Shown here one piece after another: positions 43,864 through 52,453 of a DNA stretch of 64,000 nucleotides (the stretch's first letter is position 1; every line of letters starts with the position of its first letter). A program made the position numbers and the translations under genes. Origin of the DNA: Arthrobacter sp. QXT-31 (lineage in GTDB: Bacteria > Actinomycetota > Actinomycetes > Actinomycetales > Micrococcaceae); NCBI RefSeq assembly GCF_001969265.1, contig NZ_CP019304.1, positions 3,782,001-3,846,000 of the forward strand, in the 5' to 3' direction. A model generated the notes under the pieces. The model was not told where the DNA came from. It made no database searches and saw only the letters and a program-made list of their open reading frames with translations.

Positions 43864-44805
43864 ATGCGTCAGCTACATCGCTTGCTGGAGGGGCTGAGGA
43901 AGAAGACAGGGTTGCCGACGCTTGGCGGCGCGCGGCACCCGCAGACAACGGACCATATCCGCGCGTGTGCCGAATGCGCCAGCGCCCTGCACCGGCAGCG
44001 CCAGTACATTGAGCGGCTCCGTACGGCCGAGGTACCGGCGGCCAGTGAGGAACTGACAGCCAGGCTGCTGCTCCGCACCCAGCAGTTGGCCATGGCGCCT
44101 GCCCCCGTTACCCGGCCCAGCCGGATGAGGCTGGCCGGGCTGGCCGGCGGGGTGGCCGTGGTGGCAGCCGGGGCGGTCGCCGCCGGAGCTTACGCCGCCG
44201 CTGGTGAACCGAGGCAGTATGCCGCGGGCGCGGCCTCGCTCTACGGCCAGTCCGGGCACTCGCCGGGAACGGACAGCCGCCTCGCCGCGCTGCGCTCCTC
44301 CGGCTGGACCTGCCCCGAACTGCGCGCGATGGGCTTCCGTCTTGTGTCCGCCAGCACAACAGTCCTGGCGGGCCAGCCCACGGTTGAACTGCGCCTCACC
44401 GATGGGCAGCACACAGCACGGATTCTGGAACAGCACCAGGGATCCCTGGCGGATCCCTGGCCAGTCAACCCGCTGACCGGCCATCCGGCGGGAATCGACG
44501 GTTACGTTCCCGTGGACATGCCCGGGGCGGCGGACGGCCGGGTCTGGGTCAAGGCAGGGTCGCCGTGGAGCGCGATTTACCAGACATCGGGAAGCACGTT
44601 CACCTATGTGTCGGACCTGCCTGCCGCCGCGGCTGACGACGCCGTGGCGATGCTCGCCGGGCCCGGAAACATGGCCGGACCTGGCCTCGCCGCCGGGGCG
44701 GACGCGGCCGGCGGCGCGGCGGCCACCGAGGGGCCGGTGCCGGAAACTGCCGTCGAACGGGTCGAGCGCGGCCTGCGCAAGATGGCCCGCCAGTTGGGGC
44801 TTTGA
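43864..44805 (+). CDS. rseA: Membrane anti-sigma factor with zinc (ZAS) motif
   Basis: A 313-residue anti-sigma factor expected to hold SigE inactive until envelope stress. The N-terminal domain has the HxxxCxxC ZAS motif HIRACAEC (His31, Cys35, Cys38). A membrane segment follows near residues 88-112 (LAGLAGGVAVVAAGAVAAGAYAA). The extracytoplasmic domain (about 200 residues) has no recognised fold and is longer than in mycobacterial RseA. It begins 8 bp after the sigE stop. Confidence 0.83.
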   Translation: MRQLHRLLEGLRKKTGLPTLGGARHPQTTDHIRACAECASALHRQRQYIERLRTAEVPAASEELTARLLLRTQQLAMAPAPVTRPSRMRLAGLAGGVAVVAAGAVAAGAYAAAGEPRQYAAGAASLYGQSGHSPGTDSRLAALRSSGWTCPELRAMGFRLVSASTTVLAGQPTVELRLTDGQHTARILEQHQGSLADPWPVNPLTGHPAGIDGYVPVDMPGAADGRVWVKAGSPWSAIYQTSGSTFTYVSDLPAAAADDAVAMLAGPGNMAGPGLAAGADAAGGAAATEGPVPETAVERVERGLRKMARQLGL

Positions 44806-44895
44806 GACGCTTCCCCGTCGCTGCAGGATGCCCCCGCCAGGCGCGCTCGGGGTCGAAATCGTCACTGCCTCCCCGGAGAGGGTAATCTTCCTAAA

Positions 44896-45294
44896 GTGTT
44901 TGGAATCAACGGCCCGGAGTTTCTTCTTCTGCTGCTCATCGGCATCCTGGTGATCGGCCCCCAGAGGCTGCCCGAATACACCCAGAAACTGGCAAACCTG
45001 GTCCGTGAAGTGCGGCGGATGGCCTCCGGCGCCCGGGAACAGATCAAGGAAGAAGTCGGCATCGACATCGATGAAGTCGACTGGAAGAAGTATGACCCCC
45101 GGCAGTACGACCCGCGGCGCATCATCAAGGAAGCACTCCTCGAGGACGACGCCAAGCCGGTCAGTGCCGGCGGCCCGGCGGCGGTAGCCGCAGCCGCGTC
45201 GGCCGCCGCCACCCACTCCGAGGCGCGGCCGGAGCGCATCATCGAGCAGCTGCCCTACGGCGAAGCGGCCCCCTTCGATTCCGAGGCCACGTAG
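44896..45294 (+). CDS. tatB: Sec-independent protein translocase subunit TatB
   Basis: TatB recognises twin-arginine substrates with TatC. The 132-residue protein has one membrane segment with the Gly-Pro hinge (FGINGPEFLLLLLIGILVIGPQRLPEY), then an amphipathic helix (TQKLANLVREVRRMASGAREQ) and an acidic/Ala-rich tail. TAATCT (44883-44888) ends 7 nt before the GTG at 44896, a leaderless promoter. Position after sigE-rseA follows the mycobacterial order, without the usual htrA gene between. Confidence 0.9.
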   Translation: MFGINGPEFLLLLLIGILVIGPQRLPEYTQKLANLVREVRRMASGAREQIKEEVGIDIDEVDWKKYDPRQYDPRRIIKEALLEDDAKPVSAGGPAAVAAAASAAATHSEARPERIIEQLPYGEAAPFDSEAT

Positions 45295-45314
45295 TCCCCA
45301 ACCGCCCCCTAACC

Positions 45315-45521
45315 TCGCAAGTCCCCACCGGCTCCCCGCCTTCGCAAGCTCAGGCCGGGCCCCTCGCCGGCGTGGGCCCCGGCCAGGGAACCCGGCGGTC
45401 GTGGGCCCAGCCACCCGCTCCCCGCCTTCGCAAGTCCCCACCGGCTCCCCGCCTTCGCAAGCTCAGGCCGGGCCCCTCGCCGGCGTGGGCCCCGGCCAGG
45501 GAACCCGGCGGTCGTGGGCCC
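45315..45521. repeat. Two copies of a 94-bp repeat with period 113 bp
   Basis: Copy 1 is 45315-45408 and copy 2 is 45428-45521; they look identical over the 94 bp. The 19-bp spacer repeats part of the unit (CTCCCCGCCTTCG). The motif GCTCCCCGCCTTCGCAAG occurs three times overall (45331, 45417, 45444). The repeat fills the gap between convergent tatB and mrp. Frames through it are not genes. Confidence 0.9.
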
Positions 45522-45535
45522 CGCCCCCGGCTCCA

Positions 45536-46663
45536 TCAGCGGGGCTGGACGTCCAGCTTCATCCCGGCCAGGCCGCGCGGCCGGGCCGCGAGTTTCTCCG
45601 CGATGCCGGACAGCGCCGCTGCGGCCGGCGTGTCCGGGCCGCCCAGCACGATGGGCTTGCCGGAATCGCCGCCCTCGCGCAGGAGAATGTCCAGCGGGAT
45701 CTGGCCCAGCAGCGGCACATCGGTCCCGGTCGACGCGCTCAGCCTCTCGGCGAGCACCTCTCCGCCGCCGGTGCCGAACAGGTCCATCCGCCCGCCATCG
45801 GGCATTTCCAGGAAGGACATGTTCTCGATGACTCCTGCCACTGTCTGCCCGGTCTGGGTGGCGATGGCACCGGCACGCTCCGCGACGTCGGCTGCGGCGG
45901 CCTGCGGCGTGGTGACCACCAGGATCTCGGCCTTGGGCAGCAGCGGCGCCACCGAGATGGCGATGTCCCCGGTGCCCGGCGGAAGATCCAGGAAGAGTGC
46001 GTCGAGGTCGCCGAAGTAGACGTCGGTGAGGAACTGCTCGAGGGCCCGGTGCAGCATGGGCCCGCGCCAGGCCACAGGCTGGTTGCCGGTGACGAACATG
46101 CCGATGGAAATGACTTTCACGCCGTAGGCCACCGGCGGGAGGATCATGTCGTCAACTCGGGTGGGGGCCTGGCTGATCCCCATCAGGGCCGGCACCGAGA
46201 AGCCGTACACATCCGCGTCCACGATGCCCACGCGCAGCCCCTGTGCCGCGAGTGAGCAGGCGAGGTTGACGGTCACGGAGGACTTGCCCACTCCGCCCTT
46301 GCCGCTGGCCACGGCAAAGACCTTGGTGAGGGACCCTGCCTGGTTGAACGGGATTCCGCGCTGGCCGCCGGGGCCGCGCAGCTGCTCCTTCAGTGCGTCG
46401 CGCTGCGCCTGTGTCATGACCTTCAGGTCAACCTCCACGCCGGTGACGCCGGGAACGTCCAGGAGCGCCGCCTCGGAGTCCTTGGTGATGGTGTCGCGCA
46501 GCGGGCAGCCGGCAATGGTGAGCAGCACCGCCAGCCGGACGGTCCCGTCGTCGGAGATCTCCACGGAATCAACCATGCCCAGTTCCGTGATGGGGCGGCG
46601 GAGTTCCGGGTCGATGACGGTTGCCAGGGCAGCGTTGACTGCCTGAACGAGGGTGGTGCTCAT
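45536..46663 (-). CDS. mrp: Mrp/ApbC-type P-loop iron-sulfur carrier ATPase
   Basis: Mrp proteins carry [4Fe-4S] clusters to target proteins. The 375-residue protein has an N-terminal DUF59/MIP18 domain (GMVDSVEISDDGTVRLAVLLTIAGCPLRD) and a deviant Walker A ASGKGGVGKSS near residue 120. Further family motifs are DADVYGFSVP and LDLPPGTGDI. At the place where other Mrp proteins have a CxxC after ENMS, this one reads ENMSFLEMPDGGRMDLFG without cysteines, so the bridging cluster site is absent. It starts at ATG 46663. Confidence 0.9.
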   Translation of the reverse strand: MSTTLVQAVNAALATVIDPELRRPITELGMVDSVEISDDGTVRLAVLLTIAGCPLRDTITKDSEAALLDVPGVTGVEVDLKVMTQAQRDALKEQLRGPGGQRGIPFNQAGSLTKVFAVASGKGGVGKSSVTVNLACSLAAQGLRVGIVDADVYGFSVPALMGISQAPTRVDDMILPPVAYGVKVISIGMFVTGNQPVAWRGPMLHRALEQFLTDVYFGDLDALFLDLPPGTGDIAISVAPLLPKAEILVVTTPQAAAADVAERAGAIATQTGQTVAGVIENMSFLEMPDGGRMDLFGTGGGEVLAERLSASTGTDVPLLGQIPLDILLREGGDSGKPIVLGGPDTPAAAALSGIAEKLAARPRGLAGMKLDVQPR

Positions 46664-46673
46664 GCCGTAATGC

Positions 46674-47393
46674 TCAGCTTTCGGGAGGGGTGGGTCGGTG
46701 GGCTGGCCGGCCCTGCCGCATATTTTCAGACTTGACCTTGGGGATTTGCTGGGTGCGGGGATTGCGCTGCCTCTCCCGCTTCTCCTTCAGCTTTTCCCGG
46801 ACCAGTTCGCGCGGCGATTCATGGCTTCCGGGCCCGGACGGTTCGTGGGAGCGGAGCTCCTCCTGGGCTTCCAGCAGGTCTTCGAGCAGGCTCCGCAGTT
46901 CCGCCCGGACGTAGTCGCGGGTGGCCACTTCACGCAGCGCGATCCGCAGCGCGGCCAGTTCCCTCGTGAGGTACTCGGTGTCCGACAGGTTGCGCTCGGC
47001 CCGCTGCCTGTCCTGCTGGAGCGACACGCGGTCGCGGTCGTCCTGGCGGTTTTGTGCGAGCAGCAGCAGCGGTGCGGCATAGGAGGCCTGCAGGGACAGC
47101 ATGAGTGTCAGGAGCGTAAATCCGAGTTCGACCTTGTCGAACTGCCAATCCCTGGGCGCGAATGTGTTCCAGGCCAGCCAGAACGCACAAAACACGGTCA
47201 TGTAAAGCAGGAACTGCGGCGTGCCCATGAAGCGGGCGAAGCCCTCGGTGGCATGGCCGAACGCATCAGGGTTGGGCGAGAGCTTCGGCAGGATGCGCTG
47301 GCGGCCGCTCAGCGGCGTGTCCAGGCTGCCCTGCGTACCCTGCTTGCCGCCCTGGCGGGCTCCCTTTGACGTGTTTTCAGCCAATGCGGCCAC
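46674..47393 (-). CDS. DUF1003 membrane protein
   Basis: A 239-residue protein with two adjacent membrane segments (about residues 60-79 and 92-115: FLLYMTVFCAFWLAWNTF and ELGFTLLTLMLSLQASYAAPLLLL), followed by the DUF1003 signature QNRQDDRDRVSLQQDRQRAERN. A basic, Glu-rich coiled tail follows. Function unknown. The start is the GTG at 47393, overlapping the upstream gene by 17 bases; the longer frame to 47438 is less likely. Adjacent mrp and MgtE-N/CBS genes match the mycobacterial order. Confidence 0.85.
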   Translation of the reverse strand: MAALAENTSKGARQGGKQGTQGSLDTPLSGRQRILPKLSPNPDAFGHATEGFARFMGTPQFLLYMTVFCAFWLAWNTFAPRDWQFDKVELGFTLLTLMLSLQASYAAPLLLLAQNRQDDRDRVSLQQDRQRAERNLSDTEYLTRELAALRIALREVATRDYVRAELRSLLEDLLEAQEELRSHEPSGPGSHESPRELVREKLKEKRERQRNPRTQQIPKVKSENMRQGRPAHRPTPPES

Positions 47394-48660
47394 CAAGCTT
47401 CCTGACCGGAGCCTCGCCGTCATTCGCCCGCCAGTCATCGGGCAGCAGATGGTCCAGGACGTCGTCCACTGTCACTGCGCCCACCAGCCGGCCGGCCTGG
47501 TTGACCACGGGCAGCGAGTTCAGGTTGTACGTGGCGAGCGTGCGGGCCACTTCGCTGATGTGCGCCAGGTCCGAGAGCGGCTCGAGGTTCTTGTCCACGA
47601 GGTTGCCGAGAGACTCGAACGGCGGGAAGCGCAGCAGCTGCTGGATATGGACCACGCCGAGGAACCGGCCGGTGGGGGTCTCCAGCGGCGGACGGGCGAT
47701 GAAGATGGAGGAAGCGAGTGCGGGGGAGAGTTCCTCGCGCCGGACGTGGGCGAGGGCCTCGGCCACCGTGGCCTCGGGCGGCAGGATGACCGGCACGGGG
47801 GTCATGAGGCCGCCGGCGGTGTCCTCGTCGTACTCGAGGAGGCGCCGGACGTCCTCGGCACCCTCGGGCTCCATCAGCTGAAGGAGTTCCTCGGCCTGTG
47901 CGGACGGGAGCTCGCCGAGGAGGTCGGCGGCATCGTCAGGGTCCATCTCCTCGAGGACGTCGGCGGCGCGCTGGACGTCGAGGGCGGAGAGGATTTCCAC
48001 CTGGTCGTCCTCGGGCAGTTCCTGGAGGACGTCGGCGAGCCGCTCGTCCTGGAGTTCGCTGGCCACCTCGAAGCGCCGCTTGTCGCTCATTTCCTGCAGC
48101 GCTTCGGCGAAGTCCGCGGGCTTGAGGTCCTCGTGGTTGGCCACGAACTGCGTGGCGGCCTGGGGCTCGGTTTTGGCGCCCTGGTGCGCGTCGGCCCAGT
48201 CGATGATCATGGTCTCGTTGCGGCGCAGCCTGCTCAGGGGAGCCAGGGAATGCCCGCGCCGGACGAACAGCTTGCTCACGAACCAGTCGCCCGAACGGTG
48301 CTGGTCCATGGCGATGTCCTCGATAGTGGCGTCGCCGCTGCCATCGGTGAGGGTGACCCGGCGGTCGAACATTTCCGCCACCACCAGGGTCTCGGCGCCG
48401 CGCTGCTCAAAGCGGCGGAGGTTGACCAGGCCGGTGCAGATCACCTGCGTCTGGTCGATGGAGGTAATGCGGGTCATGGGAACGAAGACGCGCTTTTTGC
48501 CGGGGACTTCGACGACGATGCCCACCACGTGCGGGGCGCCCCGGGTTCCGCGGGAGAGCACCACGACGTCGCGCAGCCGCCCCAGACGGTCGCCCAAAGG
48601 GTCGAAGACGTCCAGTCCCAGGAGGCGCGCAACAAAGACGCGGGTAGGATTCGTGCTCAC
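47377..48660 (-). CDS. MgtE N-domain/CBS-domain protein without membrane part
   Basis: A 427-residue soluble protein. The N-terminus is a PRC-barrel-like beta region (LGLDVFDPLGDRLGRLRDVVVL). The MgtE superhelical N-domain comes next, with repeated ADVLQELPEDDQVEILSALD and DPDDAADLLGELP motifs (about residues 190-265). A CBS pair follows (near residues 280-405, MTPVPVILPPEATVAEALAHV and NSLPVVNQAGRLVGAVTVDDVLDHL). No MgtE membrane domain is present, so it cannot be a channel itself. Mg2+ or nucleotide sensing is inferred. It starts with GTG at 48660. Confidence 0.85.
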   Translation of the reverse strand: MSTNPTRVFVARLLGLDVFDPLGDRLGRLRDVVVLSRGTRGAPHVVGIVVEVPGKKRVFVPMTRITSIDQTQVICTGLVNLRRFEQRGAETLVVAEMFDRRVTLTDGSGDATIEDIAMDQHRSGDWFVSKLFVRRGHSLAPLSRLRRNETMIIDWADAHQGAKTEPQAATQFVANHEDLKPADFAEALQEMSDKRRFEVASELQDERLADVLQELPEDDQVEILSALDVQRAADVLEEMDPDDAADLLGELPSAQAEELLQLMEPEGAEDVRRLLEYDEDTAGGLMTPVPVILPPEATVAEALAHVRREELSPALASSIFIARPPLETPTGRFLGVVHIQQLLRFPPFESLGNLVDKNLEPLSDLAHISEVARTLATYNLNSLPVVNQAGRLVGAVTVDDVLDHLLPDDWRANDGEAPVRKLGGRIG

Positions 48661-48737
48661 CTCTACAGGCTACCGAGTCTGCTCTCTTTTAGCTGAATTT
48701 TCAGCGTTCACCCATCCTTATGGGCAAGAATGGGGGT

Positions 48738-49778
48738 ATGGCAAACATTTTTGGTGCTCCGAAGGCTGCGCCCAACGGGTCGGATGAATCGAAGACTGTC
48801 CCCACCGGGGATACCGTCGGCTCATATAACTCCTACCTGGACGCCCAAAAGGCCGTGGACTACCTCGCCGACCAGCAGTTCCCCGTGCACATGGTGTCCA
48901 TCGTCGGGAACGACCTGAAGATGGTGGAACGGGTGACGGGCCGGCTCAGCTACCCCCGGGTGGCACTCTCCGGTGCCCTGAGCGGCATGTGGTTCGGCCT
49001 GTTCGTCGGCGTCATGCTGTCCTTCTTCACGCCCGCCGGCGGAACGTTTTCCATCATCAGCTCAGTCCTGATGGGCGCGGCGTTCTTCATGCTGTTCGGG
49101 ATCGTCACCTACGCCATGCAGCGCGGCAAGCGCGACTTCACCTCCACCAGCCAGGTGGTTGCCACCAACTACGACGTCATCGTGGCCTTCGAGGCGGCCC
49201 ATGAGGCGCGCCGGCTGCTGCAGCAGCTCCCCATGACGCCCTCGGACGCCTCTGCGGGTGCGCACACGGCGCCCTATACCCAACACGACTACCAGAACCA
49301 GCCGTACCAGCAGCATGGCCGGCACCAGGGCCCGCCTCCGGGCGCCTCCCACGGGCAGGCACCCCAGCGGCCGGCCAGCTGGAACGACCCCTACGGCCAG
49401 CGCGGCCAGGACGCTAACCAGCAATACGGCCCAAACCAGCAATACGGCACTGGTCAGCAATACGGCACAGGCCAGCAGCATGGTGCAGGGCAGCCTCAGG
49501 ACCCTAACCAGCAATACGGCCCAAACCAGCAATACGGTGCAGGCCAGCAGGGCCAGCAATATGGCGCACAGCAGCCGTACGGCGCCAACGAGCAGTACGG
49601 TGCCGGCCAGCAGGACGGCGCCCACCAGCACGACCAGGCCGCAGAGCCCACGCCGGCAACGGGCCAGCGCCCGGCGTCGTCCATCCGTTACCCGGACCTG
49701 CCGGACGGCCGGCCGCAGTACGGCGTGCGGGTGGACCCGAACCAGCCCGAGCAGGGCCGGGACGGCCAGCAGCAGTAG
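48738..49778 (+). CDS. General stress protein 17M-like membrane protein with QYG-repeat tail
   Basis: A 346-residue protein. The N-terminal domain (about residues 25-60, SYNSYLDAQKAVDYLADQQFP) resembles the general stress protein 17M family. Two membrane segments follow near residues 82-122. The C-terminal 170 residues are low-complexity and rich in Gln, Tyr and Gly, with about ten NQQYG/GQQYG-type repeats, a prion-like composition. The ATG at 48738 is 6 nt after AAGAAT; the in-frame upstream ATG at 48720 precedes that element. The gene is divergent from the MgtE-N/CBS gene, as in mycobacteria (Rv1234 as I recall). Confidence 0.75.
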   Translation: MANIFGAPKAAPNGSDESKTVPTGDTVGSYNSYLDAQKAVDYLADQQFPVHMVSIVGNDLKMVERVTGRLSYPRVALSGALSGMWFGLFVGVMLSFFTPAGGTFSIISSVLMGAAFFMLFGIVTYAMQRGKRDFTSTSQVVATNYDVIVAFEAAHEARRLLQQLPMTPSDASAGAHTAPYTQHDYQNQPYQQHGRHQGPPPGASHGQAPQRPASWNDPYGQRGQDANQQYGPNQQYGTGQQYGTGQQHGAGQPQDPNQQYGPNQQYGAGQQGQQYGAQQPYGANEQYGAGQQDGAHQHDQAAEPTPATGQRPASSIRYPDLPDGRPQYGVRVDPNQPEQGRDGQQQ

Positions 49779-49821
49779 CCCCGGACAGCAACAAGGGCCA
49801 GCACAAAACAAGAGCCAGTGC

Positions 49822-49860
49822 AAAGGGAAGGCCACCGGATCATCCGGTGGCCTTCCCTTT
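49822..49860. terminator. Bidirectional terminator between the stress-protein gene and pepP
   Basis: A perfect 18-bp stem (49822-49839 with 49843-49860) with a TCA loop. AAA/TTT ends on both sides allow use by both convergent genes. Confidence 0.9.
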
Positions 49861-49872
49861 GTGCATGAACCC

Positions 49873-51462
49873 CTATGCCTTGGCGTCGATCTCCTGGTAG
49901 ATGCCCGCCATCCAGGCCTCGACGTCGTCTGCCGTTCGGGGGAGCGCCGCGCTGAGGTTCACCGGGCCCCCGGCGGTCATCAGGATGTCGTCCTCGATGC
50001 GCACGCCGATGCCGCGGTACTCCTCGGGAATGGCCAGGTCTTCCTGCTTGAAGTACAGGCCGGGCTCGATGGTGAAGACCATCCCCTCCCGCAGCACGCC
50101 GTCCAGGTAGAGTTCCCGCTTGGCCTGGGCGCAGTCGTGGACGTCGAGGCCGAGGTGGTGGCTGGTGCCGTGCGGCATCCAGCGCCGGTGCTGCTGCCCG
50201 TCTTCACTGAGGGCCTCCTCGACGGAGACCGGGAGCAGGCCCCATTCAGCCAGCCGTTCCGCGAGGACAGTGGTTGCGGCGGTGTGGACGTCGCGGAACT
50301 TCACGCCGATCTGGGCGGCCGCGAAGCCGGCGTCGGCGGCGTCCAGGACGGCCTCGTAAATCTTGCGCTGGATGTCCGAGAACTTGCCCGTGGCCGGGAG
50401 CGTGCGCGTGATGTCCGCGGTGTAGAGCGAATCGGCCTCAACGCCGGCGTCCAGCAGGATGAGTTCCCCGGCGTTGACCTTGCCGGTGTTGCGGGTCCAG
50501 TGCAGCACCGTGGCGTTGTTTCCGGAGGCGGCAATGGTGTCGTAGCCCAGTTCATTGCCTGCCTCCCGGGCACGGGCAAAGAAGGCGCCTTCCACCACGC
50601 GCTCGCCGCGGGCATGCGTCAGGGCGCGGGGCAGGGCCTTGACCACTTCGGTGAAGCCCTCCACGGTGGCGGCCACCGCGGTCTGCATCTGTTCGATTTC
50701 CCACTCGTCCTTGGTCAGGCGCAGTTCGGAGAGCGCTTCGGACAGCTTCTCATCGAGGGCGTCCAGAACACCAAGGTCCAGGTTGTCGGGGTCCTTGGCT
50801 GTGTTGTAACGGGCGGTATCCACGAGCGCGTCGATGTTTTCGTCCACCTTGCGCACCAGCCGGATGGAGATGCCGCCGATTTCGGGGGCGCCGACGTTCT
50901 TGGTGACGGCCACTTCAAGTTCGTCGATGTGGGCGGTGGGGATGCCGAGCCGGGCCTCAAACTCCGCCAGTGTGGGCCGCGGGCCGATCCAGAATTCACC
51001 CGACCGCGCGTCGGCGTAGAACTGTTCCGTATCCCGGCCGGCCAGCGGCCGGAAGTAGAGCGTGGCGCGGTGGCTGCCGCCGTCGTCGCCCTTTCCTTCT
51101 CCGACAGGTTCGAAGATGAGCACGGCGTCGGGCTCATGGTCCAGCCCGAGGCCGGTGAGGTGCGCGAATCCGGAGTGCGGCCGGAAGCGGTAATCGCAGT
51201 CGTTGGACCGGACCTTCAGGGGCCCGGCCGGAAGCACCAGGCGTTCGCCCTTGAACTGGTCGGAAATGGCCCGCCGCCTCCTCGCGGCGTGGCTGGCGAC
51301 GGCGTCCCGCTGAGGGGTCTCCTGCGGGGCGGGCGCCCAGTTGCTGGCCATGAAGGCCTTGAAGGCCGCGGAAGTGGGCCGCTGGGAGCGGTTGTTAACG
51401 CGCTCTTCCAGGGGCTGGGAAGCTGTGGTTTCACCGTTGTGGGTGTTATCTGCATCGTTCAC
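49873..51462 (-). CDS. pepP: Xaa-Pro aminopeptidase (aminopeptidase P, M24B)
   Basis: Di-metal (usually Mn) peptidase that removes N-terminal residues before proline. The 529-residue protein has an N-terminal creatinase-like domain and the pita-bread catalytic domain. Metal ligands are in LILLDAGVEADSLYTADITRTLPATG (two Asp, near residue 335-347), PHGTSHHLGLDVHD (His near 433), FTIEPGLYF (Glu near 467) and GVRIEDDIL (Glu near 490). A long N-terminal extension (about 45 residues) is typical of actinobacterial members. It is divergent from the PHP gene. Confidence 0.93.
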   Translation of the reverse strand: MNDADNTHNGETTASQPLEERVNNRSQRPTSAAFKAFMASNWAPAPQETPQRDAVASHAARRRRAISDQFKGERLVLPAGPLKVRSNDCDYRFRPHSGFAHLTGLGLDHEPDAVLIFEPVGEGKGDDGGSHRATLYFRPLAGRDTEQFYADARSGEFWIGPRPTLAEFEARLGIPTAHIDELEVAVTKNVGAPEIGGISIRLVRKVDENIDALVDTARYNTAKDPDNLDLGVLDALDEKLSEALSELRLTKDEWEIEQMQTAVAATVEGFTEVVKALPRALTHARGERVVEGAFFARAREAGNELGYDTIAASGNNATVLHWTRNTGKVNAGELILLDAGVEADSLYTADITRTLPATGKFSDIQRKIYEAVLDAADAGFAAAQIGVKFRDVHTAATTVLAERLAEWGLLPVSVEEALSEDGQQHRRWMPHGTSHHLGLDVHDCAQAKRELYLDGVLREGMVFTIEPGLYFKQEDLAIPEEYRGIGVRIEDDILMTAGGPVNLSAALPRTADDVEAWMAGIYQEIDAKA

Positions 51463-51499
51463 GGTCCCATAGTCTCACCCGTCTGCGCGCGCCATCTAC

Positions 51500-51505
51500 T
51501 AGGCT
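51500..51505 (+). promoter_or_regulatory. -10 (TAGGCT) of PHP gene, leaderless-type
   Basis: TAGGCT is followed by GGGCAG and the GTG start at 51512, giving a leaderless transcript. Confidence 0.55.
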
Positions 51506-51511
51506 GGGCAG

Positions 51512-52357
51512 GTGAGGATTGATCTGCACGCCCACTCGAATGTTTCCGACGGCACGGAGACACCGGCCGAGGTCATGGCTGCCGCGGCGGCGGCAGGGCT
51601 GAACGTTATCGCGCTGACCGACCATGACTCCACGGACGGCTGGGCGGAAGCGTCGCGGGCTGCGGTCGACAACGGCGTGGCCCTGGTGCCCGGCATGGAG
51701 ATTTCGTGCCGCACGGACCAGGGGATCAGCGTCCACCTCCTGAGCTACCTGCACGACCCCACGCACCCCGGCCTGCTCGAAGAAATCACGAAGGCCCGGG
51801 ACGCCCGCCTCACCCGCGCCGAACGCATGGTCACTTTGCTGGCCGAGGACTACCCCCTGAGCTGGGACGACGTCATCCATCATGTGGCGCCGGGTGCCAC
51901 GCTGGGCCGGCCGCACATCGCCGATGCCCTGGTGGCGGCCGGAGTGGTGGCGGACCGGTCCGAGGCCTTCACCTCGATCCTTACCTCGCACTCGCGCTAC
52001 TTCGTGCAGCACTACGCGCCCGAGCCGGCCCTCGCCGTCGAACTGGTGCGCGCCGCGGGCGGGGTTCCCGTTTTTGCGCACCCGGTGGCGTCCGCGCGCG
52101 GGCGCGTCGTGGGCGAAAGCACGTACCACGACATGATCGACGCCGGCCTGTCCGGCCTGGAGGTGAACCACCGGGACAACCCCGCGGAGGGCCGGGAATT
52201 CCTCCGGAAGCTGGCTGCCCGGCACGGGCTCCTGGTGACGGGGTCCTCGGACTACCACGGGCTGGGCAAGCCGAACCGCCTCGGCGAGAACCTGACTGCG
52301 CCGGACGTGTTCGAACGGATCGAGGAGCTGGGGACGGGCACCGACGTCGTCCGCTGA
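51512..52357 (+). CDS. PHP-domain phosphoesterase
   Basis: Polymerase-and-histidinol-phosphatase fold, trinuclear-metal phosphoesterase. The 281-residue protein starts MRIDLHAHSNVSDGTETP, where HAH provides the first metal ligands, and continues ALTDHDSTDGW (near residue 34) and LVPGMEISCR (near 60). PVFAHPVASARGR (near 190) and a final SSDYHG (near 248) complete the site. Some relatives hydrolyse nucleoside 3',5'-bisphosphates or RNA ends, but the substrate here is not determined by sequence. It is followed by the palindromic element at 52388-52453. Confidence 0.88.
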   Translation: MRIDLHAHSNVSDGTETPAEVMAAAAAAGLNVIALTDHDSTDGWAEASRAAVDNGVALVPGMEISCRTDQGISVHLLSYLHDPTHPGLLEEITKARDARLTRAERMVTLLAEDYPLSWDDVIHHVAPGATLGRPHIADALVAAGVVADRSEAFTSILTSHSRYFVQHYAPEPALAVELVRAAGGVPVFAHPVASARGRVVGESTYHDMIDAGLSGLEVNHRDNPAEGREFLRKLAARHGLLVTGSSDYHGLGKPNRLGENLTAPDVFERIEELGTGTDVVR

Positions 52358-52387
52358 TCCAAGAGCGCTGACCCAACGGTGCGCTGG

Positions 52388-52453
52388 CCCAACTGACTGG
52401 CAGTAGTAGTCGTTTTGGGCCCTCAAAACGACAACTACTGCGAGCTAGTTGGG
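52388..52453. repeat. 66-bp imperfect palindrome (terminator-like)
   Basis: CCCAACT at 52388-52394 pairs with AGTTGGG at 52447-52453. Inside, GCAGTAGTAGTCGTTTTG pairs with CAAAACGACAACTACTGC apart from one mismatch or bulge, around GGCCCT. It sits between the convergent PHP and methyltransferase genes and contains the stop codon of the latter. It resembles a dispersed palindromic element, but only this copy is in the window. Confidence 0.8.

Noticed and set aside
45401..46255. Plus-strand ORF through the 94-bp repeats and mrp
   Set aside because: It is made of repeat DNA and antisense mrp, with no domain or start signal.
49258..51522. 754-residue plus-strand frame across the stress protein and pepP
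   Set aside because: Its first part is a frame shift of the QYG repeats and the rest is antisense to pepP, which has all metal ligands.
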